Assembly (NCBI GenBank): GCA_904063045.1
Contig: CAJFCJ010000046.1
Span: 1 to 20,836, forward strand
Direction of reading: 5' to 3'
Length of the DNA stretch: 20,836 bases
Source of the DNA: Dimorphilus gyrociliatus
Lineage: Eukaryota > Annelida > Polychaeta > Dinophilidae
A model generated the notes under the pieces. It worked only from the letters and a program-made list of their open reading frames with translations. It ran no database searches and had not been told where the DNA came from. Of this stretch, positions 8,194-16,139 are shown piece by piece (position 1 is the stretch's first letter; each line of letters opens with the position of its first letter). A program made the translations under genes and the position numbers.

Positions 8194-10471
8194 ATGATTT
8201 TAAACTTATGTAAGAATTTAGAAATTAATAAAACTGTTGAATTGCATTTAAATAAAGGCTTTGGTTTTGCATGGAATTTCACACACAAACAATGGATTTT
8301 ACTAATGATACAAGGTACACTAGACTATTCAGTAAAATGGATGTCAATTTTTAAAAAAGGAGGTGCACCTTTGTTTAGAAACTCAGGTCTTAACAGAAAA
8401 CTGAAAATAACAGATAAACCAAAAAAGGACCTGACTAAACTCATTGAAGACTTGGAAAATTTCTTTGTATCTGATATTCCTGAAATCAAATATATGGCAC
8501 ATGATACAATCCATACAATACATAGGATCATCAAAACAAAAACCAGACCTCTACATGATAACAAAGGTGTGACAGTTATCAAAGACTTCATACAAAAAAC
8601 ACCAGAAATAATTATTAAACCAGCGGACAAAGGCAATAGAATGGTTATAATGTCCAAGGAGGATTATGTTTATGAGGCAATGGTACAACTGACAGATACA
8701 AACACATATAAGATTGTACAAAACAGACCCAGCAAAGAACAATGGGAATATATTAATACTCTCTTAACTAAACTAAAAGAGGGAGGTCATATCAATAACT
8801 CCACAATGACACTACTAAAACCAGAAAACAATGATGGCAATAGAAAATTCTATCTTTTACCCAAAATTCACAAACCTACTGAGTCCTGGAGAATACCTAA
8901 TGTTATCCCAAAAGGTCGGCCTGTAGTGAGCTACTGTGGCTCTGACCTCTATATGATTAGTAAATTCATTGACTTCCACCTCCAACATCTGGCAAAACTG
9001 ACCTCAACATACATAAAAAATACAGAACACCTCATTGAGAAAATAAAGGTCATCAAGAATTGGAATAACAGAATTATTCTAACAGCAGATGTGGAAGCAC
9101 TATACCCTAGCATAGACCCAATATGGGGATACAAGCTGTTAGAAAGTTCATGCAGGAACACAAAGAAACTAACAGACCTGATGCAATAATATTAGACCTC
9201 TTATGGATATGCCTGAACAATAATGACTTTACCTTTGGTAACACAAGATTCCTACAAATAAAGGGAACAGCTATGGGTGCACCTTTTAGCCCCTCGTATG
9301 CCAATATTGTACTCAACACATGGGAACAACCAATCATAAATAAATATAAAAATGACCTCATCTATTTTGGCAGGTACATTGATGACATAATTATAATTTC
9401 AGAGGTCAATACTGACCTCACCAACCTTAAAGAAGAATTAAACACAAAAAACAACAATATTAAACTACAATGGTCTTCCAACCCCAAAGAAGTTGAATTT
9501 CTGGATCTTAAAATTATGCTACATGGTGACACTATACAATGGCACACTTTTTTTAAGGAAACAGATTCAAGGAAACTAATCCCAACCAACAGCAACCACC
9601 CAAAACACACCTTCACAGGCACACTTCTGAGCCAACTTATCAGGTATGACAGAAATTGTAGCCTAGAAGCTGTGGCCATACAACAATTTAAAGACTTAAT
9701 CAAAATCAACAAAGAAGGTGGATACACTAAAACAATGGAAAGGAATGTTATCAGAAAATGGAAGACTAAAAAAGTTAATTACAACAAGGAAACTTACACA
9801 ATTAATAAATGTAACTCTACCAAATGTGACACCTGCAAAAGGTTAGAACAAACACCTAAAGTATTTGATAGAATGAAGGTCAACTACATCGATCTGAGAG
9901 GGACATACTCATGTAACTCAAAAGGAGTCATTTACATCTTACAATGCTCACTTTGCAATATGTTATATGTAGGTATGACTACAGATAGTATCAAAAGCAG
10001 ATGGGGTACCCATAACCTGGCATTTAGGAATAAAGTCAACAGACCTGTATATTTGCATATGAATGAACATAACATAAAAAATTTAGGATTTACATCGCTA
10101 GACAAATACCCAATAGCATAAAAGAGAATAATATAACAACATGGCTAATGAGAGAGGAATGCACAATAATTAACAAACTGGATACAATTTACCCCAGAGG
10201 CCTTAACAGACATGAAGGTTTTACTTGTAGAGAAAAAACACCTCTTATTCTTCCTCAACAACAAACCACACAGGAATGGGCCTGGAACATTAAACAAAAC
10301 ATTACATCAAATGCCCTGGAAAATCACACACTGGAAATGTATAAGACAATAACAGCCTATAAAATAGCTAACACCTCAAGAAAATTACTTGTCAATAAAG
10401 AAGTGGATGAGATTATGGAAGCCTATGTTCAAAAATATCTAAAAACCATTCAAAACACAGAAACTAAATAA
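8194..10471 (+). pseudogene. ORF2 RT-endonuclease with two frameshifts (unit C)
   Basis: This copy is 2 nt shorter than the intact ORF2. The first 312 codons read correctly through motif A, to the G run at 9125-9128, which has four G instead of five. The frame then shifts and stops at 9189. The second segment is open from 9123 through motif B, YIDD, the linker and the GIY-YIG core, to the A run at 10076-10081, which has six A instead of seven. That shift removes the C-terminal conserved block around REECTIINKLDTIYPRGLN, which is re-read from 10148 in another frame. The A-run loss is one of the few indels in the window that is not a lost G. Confidence 0.9.
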
Positions 10472-10490
10472 ACACCTTTCATAACAGAAG

Positions 10491-10508
10491 AAGGTTAAAC
10501 ATAACCTT
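10491..10508 (+). repeat. Perfect 7-bp inverted repeat after ORF2 (unit C)
   Basis: AAGGTTA-aaca-TAACCTT, 20 nt after the ORF2 stop. Confidence 0.7.
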
Positions 10509-10644
10509 TGGTTCAAGGGAAAGGTTAGAAACATAATAGTATGTTGCAGAAGACAAATAAGGACCTACTAGAACCAAAGCAGAAAACAACAAAGACATAA
10601 AAATAGAAAATAAATATGGTGATTGTCTTTTAAGAAAAGTTGAG

Positions 10645-11151
10645 GTGAGTGTAAACAACCTAAACATTAACCTTACAGAAAATCTTGAGGTTGACCTACC
10701 CAACCTGTATGATGGTGGCCCTCACTACTCCATCTTAACAAACACCACCAATAAAGTTATTATGATTGATGAGAGGATGGTAAATGACCTTAGAATGCAG
10801 GTTATCCAACAACAAAAGGAGATTGAAAATCAGAGGAAAATCATTGAGCAACAAAGAGAGGAAATGGGAAAACTAAAACTAAACAACAACATATTCACTT
10901 GGAATATAAAAGAAGCAGGTACACTTGTCTTCACACCCAACTCTCAAACACAGAGAAATAACAACATCACCCTAGTAAATCAGAACAACTCAGAGGATAC
11001 TACTGATACCAGTGATGAAGAAGTGGAATTTATGCAAATGCATAGTCCCAAGACCTTCCAACCTACAAAAAGAACATCTGACTTTAACCTTTTTGAGAAT
11101 GAAGAGGTCAGCCCACCTAAAAAACATTCACTAAAAACCAATAGTAACTAA
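10645..11151 (+). CDS. ORF3, coiled-coil protein of unknown function (unit C)
   Basis: The protein is identical to the other copies. The first in-frame ATG is at 10762; upstream of it the frame is open through the GAG/GTGAGT donor-like site. See unit D for details. Confidence 0.55.
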   Translation: MSVNNLNINLTENLEVDLPNLYDGGPHYSILTNTTNKVIMIDERMVNDLRMQVIQQQKEIENQRKIIEQQREEMGKLKLNNNIFTWNIKEAGTLVFTPNSQTQRNNNITLVNQNNSEDTTDTSDEEVEFMQMHSPKTFQPTKRTSDFNLFENEEVSPPKKHSLKTNSN

Positions 11152-11184
11152 CCTATGTTCTTTATGAAGGTGTCTATGAAAAAT

Positions 11185-11190
11185 AATAAA
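11185..11190 (+). terminator. Poly(A) signal AATAAA after ORF3 (unit C)
   Basis: It begins 34 nt after the ORF3 end. Confidence 0.4.
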
Positions 11191-11325
11191 ACTTACCCAA
11201 AAAAATAATCAAAGTTCTATTGTATAACCCTCATTACTATACCTTACTATAAACATAGAGGGCAGCACATATATAATAATAATACATGTACAGTCCTATT
11301 TGTTGGTGTGTGTGTATATATTGTA

Positions 11326-11383
11326 AAGATGGCGCCACTACAATATAGAGGGCACCACCTATGTAATGTAAAACATATAAAAG
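11326..11383 (+). promoter_or_regulatory. YY1-like site plus TATA box driving unit D
   Basis: AAGATGGCGCC at 11326-11336 and TATAAAAG at 11376-11383, 41 nt from TATA to the hammerhead core. A pol II start near 11406 would put the ribozyme within the first ~45 nt of RNA. YY1 sites of this form are known to position transcription starts in mammalian L1; that function here is only an analogy. Confidence 0.6.
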
Positions 11384-11411
11384 CCATAACAATTCAACAA
11401 ACTCCCATTAT

Positions 11412-11451
11412 ATTACCTGATGAAGACCAGTGATGGTCGAAACGTTGTAAT
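11412..11451 (+). ncRNA. Hammerhead ribozyme motif (C/D junction)
   Basis: Core CUGAUGA is at 11417-11423. Helix I is ATTAC 11412-11416 with GTAAT 11447-11451, and helix II is GACCA/UGGUC with a GUGA loop. Helix III is the ACGU palindrome. Cleavage is predicted between 11446 and 11447. Confidence 0.75.
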
Positions 11452-11459
11452 TTTATTAA

Positions 11460-11465
11460 AATAAA
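11460..11465 (+). terminator. Poly(A) signal AATAAA in hammerhead 3' flank (unit D)
   Basis: It lies 13 nt after the predicted cleavage site. Confidence 0.45.
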
Positions 11466-11580
11466 CTTTTAATTGAAAATAATACATGTGACTTCAGTTA
11501 ATTATTATAAAGGAACAAAGGATCTACTTGACAGTCTCCTAATCTATCATAGATATCAAACACTATAATTAGTGTACAAA

Positions 11581-11977
11581 TAAGGAAAGGTCAAAAGTAA
11601 CCTCTTATTAAAAGGAAAGGTGTAAACTCACCTCACCCAAAGGAGATAGGTCAAATTCACATATTCTCAATTGTAGACTTGCTCCTAACCCTTGAAAGAA
11701 GACCCCACCTACCAAAGATACTAAACTAAACTCATAAGTTAGACAAGGATAGACTGGAACTAACCCTCCCCCAACAAGAAAGATAAGGAAAGGTTAAAAG
11801 TAACCTCTTATTAAAAGGAAAGGGGTAAACTCACCTCACCCAAAGGGGACAGGTCCATTTCATATTATATACTTGCTCCTAACCCTTGAAAGAATACCCC
11901 ACCTACTAAAGACACTAAAACCAAAATCATAAGTTAGACAAAAGGAAAAACTGGAACTCACCTTCCCCCAACAAGAC
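11581..11977 (+). repeat. Direct duplication of ~200 nt in the leader (unit D)
   Basis: The halves start at 11581 and 11784. The second contains the perfect hairpin AGGTTA-aaag-TAACCT (11791-11806); the first has AGGTCA-aaag-TAACCT with one mismatch. Both continue with CTCACCTCACCC and TTGCTCCTAACCC. No ORF of note runs through them. Confidence 0.85.
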
Positions 11978-12047
11978 AGGTCAAACAGTTCCTACAAAAT
12001 ACAATCATCAAAATCTGATCCAGGAGTGTTTTGTGAGTGGCCCCAAT

Positions 12048-12072
12048 CCTAACCAAACCTAAACCCTAACCT
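12048..12072 (+). repeat. Telomere-like CCTAA tract upstream of ORF1 (unit D)
   Basis: Degenerate CCTAA words, 54 nt upstream of the ORF1 ATG. One word is CCCTAA, the complement of the vertebrate-type TTAGGG repeat. Confidence 0.4.
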
Positions 12073-12101
12073 GCCCAGGACAGACATTCAAGATCAGTAA
12101 G

Positions 12102-12881
12102 ATGAATAGTGGATACCAATTAAGAAAAAGGAGATATAATAATCAAGACAATGGGAATCTTTATAATAAAAGAAAATACACACACCAGAATAGATCCAAA
12201 GCTATAAATGAGACTTCAGAGACAGAACAACCCAATCCAAGGTTTAAAGGTCAACTTTCTGATATTGAGAAAGGTTTAACAAAAACCATTACCAGTACTT
12301 TTAACCTAACACACCATTTAAATAATTTACAAGCTAATAACCCATGGATTACTAGAGCAATGGATATTATTGACAACATACATATTACTGGTGGACCCAT
12401 AACAGGTGATAGACAACTTAGATTACAAGAAATTACAAATAAATGGGCCCAAGAAATTAACAAAGAAGTCATTAATGAAACTTCTGACAGGTTAGCAGAG
12501 GTCAAATCAAAAATACAGGAACAAATGGGAAAGTTTGAACAAGCGGACCTCAACAAAGCAATGGAGGTTGCTAACACAAGAACTTACCAAAAATATGGTC
12601 TCAAAACAAATTGGATGGCTATGAAGGAGGAAGCTGAAGATATCACCAAGAAATTAAAACTTAAATTTACTGATGATTTGAGATTGAAATTCATAAGAAG
12701 AATACAGGATGCCAACAAAACTGACCTTCCTACAATGGAAAAGGTCAAACATAAAAAGGATAGACAGAAAAAGGTTGACCACAACCAACAAAGAAAAACA
12801 GAACTTACAGTAATGGCCAAGAAAATTGATGCTCTTATAGATCTTATGAAGGAGGCTATGACACCTATTCCAAAAAACTAA
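12102..12881 (+). CDS. ORF1, basic helical protein upstream of the RT (unit D, intact, 259 aa)
   Basis: I recognise no family. The N-terminus is strongly basic (RKRR at 8-11, NKRK at 22-25), resembling a bipartite nuclear localisation or nucleic-acid-binding segment. Residues about 105-150 and 172-215 are rich in E, K, Q and L and probably helical, possibly coiled coil. A second basic patch (KHKKDRQKK, 216-224) precedes a short hydrophobic helix (ALIDLM, 244-249). There are no cysteine knuckles. The ATG at 12102 has A at -3. By position it could be a Gag-like RNA-binding or chaperone protein, which is inference. It may also be the N-terminal part of an ORF1-ORF2 fusion, because its last codons form A AAA AAC directly before the stop and ORF2 lies in the -1 frame. 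It is identical in protein to unit E. Confidence 0.8.
   Translation: MNSGYQLRKRRYNNQDNGNLYNKRKYTHQNRSKAINETSETEQPNPRFKGQLSDIEKGLTKTITSTFNLTHHLNNLQANNPWITRAMDIIDNIHITGGPITGDRQLRLQEITNKWAQEINKEVINETSDRLAEVKSKIQEQMGKFEQADLNKAMEVANTRTYQKYGLKTNWMAMKEEAEDITKKLKLKFTDDLRLKFIRRIQDANKTDLPTMEKVKHKKDRQKKVDHNQQRKTELTVMAKKIDALIDLMKEAMTPIPKN
12872..12878 (+). promoter_or_regulatory. Candidate -1 ribosomal frameshift site A AAA AAC (unit D)
   Basis: Zero-frame reading is CCA AAA AAC TAA. A slip of -1 continues as CTA ACC TCT CAA and stays open into the ORF2 ATG at 12920, adding 14 codons between the proteins. A AAA AAC is a canonical heptamer, used for example at the MMTV gag-pro junction. I found no strong downstream hairpin; a weak CATAA/TTATG pairing (12911-12915 with 12932-12936) is the only candidate. 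Reinitiation at 12920 is the alternative. Confidence 0.5.
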
Positions 12882-12919
12882 CCTCTCAAAATGTTCAAAA
12901 GAATAATAAGCATAACACA

Positions 12920-15199
12920 ATGATTTTAAACTTATGTAAGAATTTAGAAATTAATAAAACTGTTGAATTGCATTTAAATAAAGGCTTTGGTTTTGCATGG
13001 AATTTCACACACAAACAATGGATTTTACTAATGATACAAGGTACACTAGACTATTCAGTAAAATGGATGTCAATTTTTAAAAAAGGAGGTGCACCTTTGT
13101 TTAGAAACTCAGGTCTTAACAGAAAACTGAAAATAACAGATAAACCAAAAAAGGACCTGACTAAACTCATTGAAGACTTGGAAAATTTCTTTGTATCTGA
13201 TATTCCTGAAATCAAATATATGGCACATGATACAATCCATACAATACATAGGATCATCAAAACAAAAACCAGACCTCTACATGATAACAAAGGTGTGACA
13301 GTTATCAAAGACTTCATACAAAAAACACCAGAAATAATTATTAAACCAGCGGACAAAGGCAATAGAATGGTTATAATGTCCAAGGAGGATTATGTTTATG
13401 AGGCAATGGTACAACTGACAGATACAAACACATATAAGATTGTACAAAACAGACCCAGCAAAGAACAATGGGAATATATTAATACTCTCTTAACTAAACT
13501 AAAAGAGGGAGGTCATATCAATAACTCCACAATGACACTACTAAAACCAGAAAACAATGATGGCAATAGAAAATTCTATCTTTTACCCAAAATTCACAAA
13601 CCTACTGAGTCCTGGAGAATACCTAATGTTATCCCAAAAGGTCGGCCTGTAGTGAGCTACTGTGGCTCTGACCTCTATATGATTAGTAAATTCATTGACT
13701 TCCACCTCCAACATCTGGCAAAACTGACCTCAACATACATAAAAAATACAGAACACCTCATTGAGAAAATAAAGGTCATCAAGAATTGGAATAACAGAAT
13801 TATTCTAACAGCAGATGTGGAAGCACTATACCCTAGCATAGACCCAATATGGGGGATACAAGCTGTTAGAAAGTTCATGCAGGAACACAAAGAAACTAAC
13901 AGACCTGATGCAATAATATTAGACCTCTTATGGATATGCCTGAACAATAATGACTTTACCTTTGGTAACACAAGATTCCTACAAATAAAGGGAACAGCTA
14001 TGGGTGCACCTTTTAGCCCCTCGTATGCCAATATTGTACTCAACACATGGGAACAACCAATCATAAATAAATATAAAAATGACCTCATCTATTTTGGCAG
14101 GTACATTGATGACATAATTATAATTTCAGAGGTCAATACTGACCTCACCAACCTTAAAGAAGAATTAAACACAAAAAACAACAATATTAAACTACAATGG
14201 TCTTCCAACCCCAAAGAAGTTGAATTTCTGGATCTTAAAATTATGCTACATGGTGACACTATACAATGGCACACTTTTTTTAAGGAAACAGATTCAAGGA
14301 AACTAATCCCAACCAACAGCAACCACCCAAAACACACCTTCACAGGCACACTTCTGAGCCAACTTATCAGGTATGACAGAAATTGTAGCCTAGAAGCTGT
14401 GGCCATACAACAATTTAAAGACTTAATCAAAATCAACAAAGAAGGTGGATACACTAAAACAATGGAAAGGAATGTTATCAGAAAATGGAAGACTAAAAAA
14501 GTTAATTACAACAAGGAAACTTACACAATTAATAAATGTAACTCTACCAAATGTGACACCTGCAAAAGGTTAGAACAAACACCTAAAGTATTTGATAGAA
14601 TGAAGGTCAACTACATCGATCTGAGAGGGACATACTCATGTAACTCAAAAGGAGTCATTTACATCTTACAATGCTCACTTTGCAATATGTTATATGTAGG
14701 TATGACTACAGATAGTATCAAAAGCAGATGGGGTACCCATAACCTGGCATTTAGGAATAAAGTCAACAGACCTGTATATTTGCATATGAATGAACATAAC
14801 ATAAAAAAATTTAGGATTTACATCGCTAGACAAATACCCAATAGCATAAAAGAGAATAATATAACAACATGGCTAATGAGAGAGGAATGCACAATAATTA
14901 ACAAACTGGATACAATTTACCCCAGAGGCCTTAACAGACATGAAGGTTTTACTTGTAGAGAAAAAACACCTCTTATTCTTCCTCAACAACAAACCACACA
15001 GGAATGGGCCTGGAACATTAAACAAAACATTACATCAAATGCCCTGGAAAATCACACACTGGAAATGTATAAGACAATAACAGCCTATAAAATAGCTAAC
15101 ACCTCAAGAAAATTACTTGTCAATAAAGAAGTGGATGAGATTATGGAAGCCTATGTTCAAAAATATCTAAAAACCATTCAAAACACAGAAACTAAATAA
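12920..15199 (+). CDS. ORF2, Penelope-type reverse transcriptase with GIY-YIG endonuclease (unit D, intact, 759 aa)
   Basis: It copies element RNA into DNA and nicks the target. Order of domains: an N-terminal PLE region with KPADKG (142-147); the FYLLPKIHKP block (219-228) and GRPVVS (241-246), typical of PLE RTs; motif A LTADVEALYPSI (296-307, catalytic D299); motif B GTAMGAPFSPSYAN (358-371); motif C RYIDDII (394-400, catalytic D397 and D398); and FLDLKI (436-441). A CX4CX2C knuckle (C540, C545, C548) links RT to nuclease. The GIY-YIG domain has GVIYIL (578-583), a CxxC pair (585, 588), LYVGMT (591-596), R603, H607 and the C-terminal REE...YPRGLN block (654-672) with the likely catalytic Glu and a conserved Asn. 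All catalytic residues are present and the length is normal for the family. The frame is open ~100 nt upstream of the ATG, overlapping the end of ORF1, which fits frameshift expression. It is the only intact copy in the window. Confidence 0.95.
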   Translation: MILNLCKNLEINKTVELHLNKGFGFAWNFTHKQWILLMIQGTLDYSVKWMSIFKKGGAPLFRNSGLNRKLKITDKPKKDLTKLIEDLENFFVSDIPEIKYMAHDTIHTIHRIIKTKTRPLHDNKGVTVIKDFIQKTPEIIIKPADKGNRMVIMSKEDYVYEAMVQLTDTNTYKIVQNRPSKEQWEYINTLLTKLKEGGHINNSTMTLLKPENNDGNRKFYLLPKIHKPTESWRIPNVIPKGRPVVSYCGSDLYMISKFIDFHLQHLAKLTSTYIKNTEHLIEKIKVIKNWNNRIILTADVEALYPSIDPIWGIQAVRKFMQEHKETNRPDAIILDLLWICLNNNDFTFGNTRFLQIKGTAMGAPFSPSYANIVLNTWEQPIINKYKNDLIYFGRYIDDIIIISEVNTDLTNLKEELNTKNNNIKLQWSSNPKEVEFLDLKIMLHGDTIQWHTFFKETDSRKLIPTNSNHPKHTFTGTLLSQLIRYDRNCSLEAVAIQQFKDLIKINKEGGYTKTMERNVIRKWKTKKVNYNKETYTINKCNSTKCDTCKRLEQTPKVFDRMKVNYIDLRGTYSCNSKGVIYILQCSLCNMLYVGMTTDSIKSRWGTHNLAFRNKVNRPVYLHMNEHNIKKFRIYIARQIPNSIKENNITTWLMREECTIINKLDTIYPRGLNRHEGFTCREKTPLILPQQQTTQEWAWNIKQNITSNALENHTLEMYKTITAYKIANTSRKLLVNKEVDEIMEAYVQKYLKTIQNTETK

Positions 15200-15218
15200 A
15201 CACCTTTCATAACAGAAG

Positions 15219-15236
15219 AAGGTTAAACATAACCTT
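15219..15236 (+). repeat. Perfect 7-bp inverted repeat after ORF2 (unit D)
   Basis: AAGGTTA-aaca-TAACCTT between ORF2 and ORF3. It shares the RAGGTYA-N4-TRACCT form with the leader hairpins and with one inside ORF2 (14129-14146). Confidence 0.7.
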
Positions 15237-15372
15237 TGGTTCAAGGGAAAGGTTAGAAACATAATAGTATGTTGCAGAAGACAAATAAGGACCTACTAGA
15301 ACCAAAGCAGAAAACAACAAAGACATAAAAATAGAAAATAAATATGGTGATTGTCTTTTAAGAAAAGTTGAG

Positions 15373-15879
15373 GTGAGTGTAAACAACCTAAACATTAACC
15401 TTACAGAAAATCTTGAGGTTGACCTACCCAACCTGTATGATGGTGGCCCTCACTACTCCATCTTAACAAACACCACCAATAAAGTTATTATGATTGATGA
15501 GAGGATGGTAAATGACCTTAGAATGCAGGTTATCCAACAACAAAAGGAGATTGAAAATCAGAGGAAAATCATTGAGCAACAAAGAGAGGAAATGGGAAAA
15601 CTAAAACTAAACAACAACATATTCACTTGGAATATAAAAGAAGCAGGTACACTTGTCTTCACACCCAACTCTCAAACACAGAGAAATAACAACATCACCC
15701 TAGTAAATCAGAACAACTCAGAGGATACTACTGATACCAGTGATGAAGAAGTGGAATTTATGCAAATGCATAGTCCCAAGACCTTCCAACCTACAAAAAG
15801 AACATCTGACTTTAACCTTTTTGAGAATGAAGAGGTCAGCCCACCTAAAAAACATTCACTAAAAACCAATAGTAACTAA
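15373..15879 (+). CDS. ORF3, coiled-coil protein of unknown function (unit D)
   Basis: Not recognised. From the GTG the open frame is 168 codons. Residues about 45-80 form a Q/E/K-rich heptad-like helix (IQQQKEIENQRKIIEQQ), a likely oligomerising coiled coil. Residues 117-128 are acidic (EDTTDTSDEEVE), and the tail has a basic patch with SPPKK (156-160). No cysteines, transmembrane segment or catalytic motif are visible. There is no ATG before codon 40 (15490), although the frame is open upstream from 15289. A plausible 3' splice site (TTGTCTTTTAAG, ending 15362) and a consensus donor (GAG/GTGAGT at 15370-15378) flank the apparent start. Options: a 129-aa protein from 15490, a spliced product with an N-terminus from elsewhere, or no protein at all. 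Conservation of the full frame in five copies is weak support because the copies are nearly identical in DNA. Confidence 0.55.
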   Translation: MSVNNLNINLTENLEVDLPNLYDGGPHYSILTNTTNKVIMIDERMVNDLRMQVIQQQKEIENQRKIIEQQREEMGKLKLNNNIFTWNIKEAGTLVFTPNSQTQRNNNITLVNQNNSEDTTDTSDEEVEFMQMHSPKTFQPTKRTSDFNLFENEEVSPPKKHSLKTNSN

Positions 15880-15912
15880 CCTATGTTCTTTATGAAGGTG
15901 TCTATGAAAAAT

Positions 15913-15918
15913 AATAAA
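15913..15918 (+). terminator. Poly(A) signal AATAAA after ORF3 (unit D)
   Basis: It begins 34 nt after the end of ORF3. Confidence 0.4.
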
Positions 15919-16053
15919 ACTTACCCAAAAAAATAATCAAAGTTCTATTGTATAACCCTCATTACTATACCTTACTATAAACATAGAGGGCAGCACATAT
16001 ATAATAATAATACATGTACAGTCCTATTTGTTGGTGTGTGTGTATATATTGTA

Positions 16054-16111
16054 AAGATGGCGCCACTACAATATAGAGGGCACCACCTATGTAATGTAAA
16101 ACATATAAAAG
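16054..16111 (+). promoter_or_regulatory. YY1-like site plus TATA box (end of unit D)
   Basis: AAGATGGCGCC at 16054-16064 and TATAAAAG at 16104-16111; predicted start near 16134, six bases before hammerhead helix I. Confidence 0.6.
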
Positions 16112-16139
16112 CCATAACAATTCAACAAACTCCCATTAT

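Larger units (their letters stand above)
6883..11446 (+). mobile_element. PLE unit C (complete but with gap-associated deletion, 4564 nt)
   Basis: It has the same layout as unit D but is 164 nt shorter. Most of that is a 161-nt segment of ORF1 replaced by a single N at 7999. ORF2 has two one-base losses. ORF3 is open. Confidence 0.9.
11152..12101 (+). other. Non-coding control region and leader between units C and D
   Basis: No gene is seen. Contents: AATAAA 11185, GT tract about 11303-11314, YY1-like site 11326, TATA 11376, hammerhead 11412-11451, AATAAA 11460, leader duplication 11581-11977 and telomere-like tract 12048-12072. This 950-nt version has the fullest G runs of all the junctions and is the best reference. 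Confidence 0.8.

Noticed and set aside
11152-12101. LTR of a retrovirus-like element
   Set aside because: There is no TG...CA-bounded terminal repeat, primer-binding site, polypurine tract, protease, RNase H or integrase; the region fits a PLE pseudo-LTR.
12920-15199. Group II intron, retron or DGR reverse transcriptase
   Set aside because: The KPADKG, LPKIHKP, RYIDD and C-terminal GIY-YIG order is that of PLEs; no intron RNA domains or variable repeat are seen.
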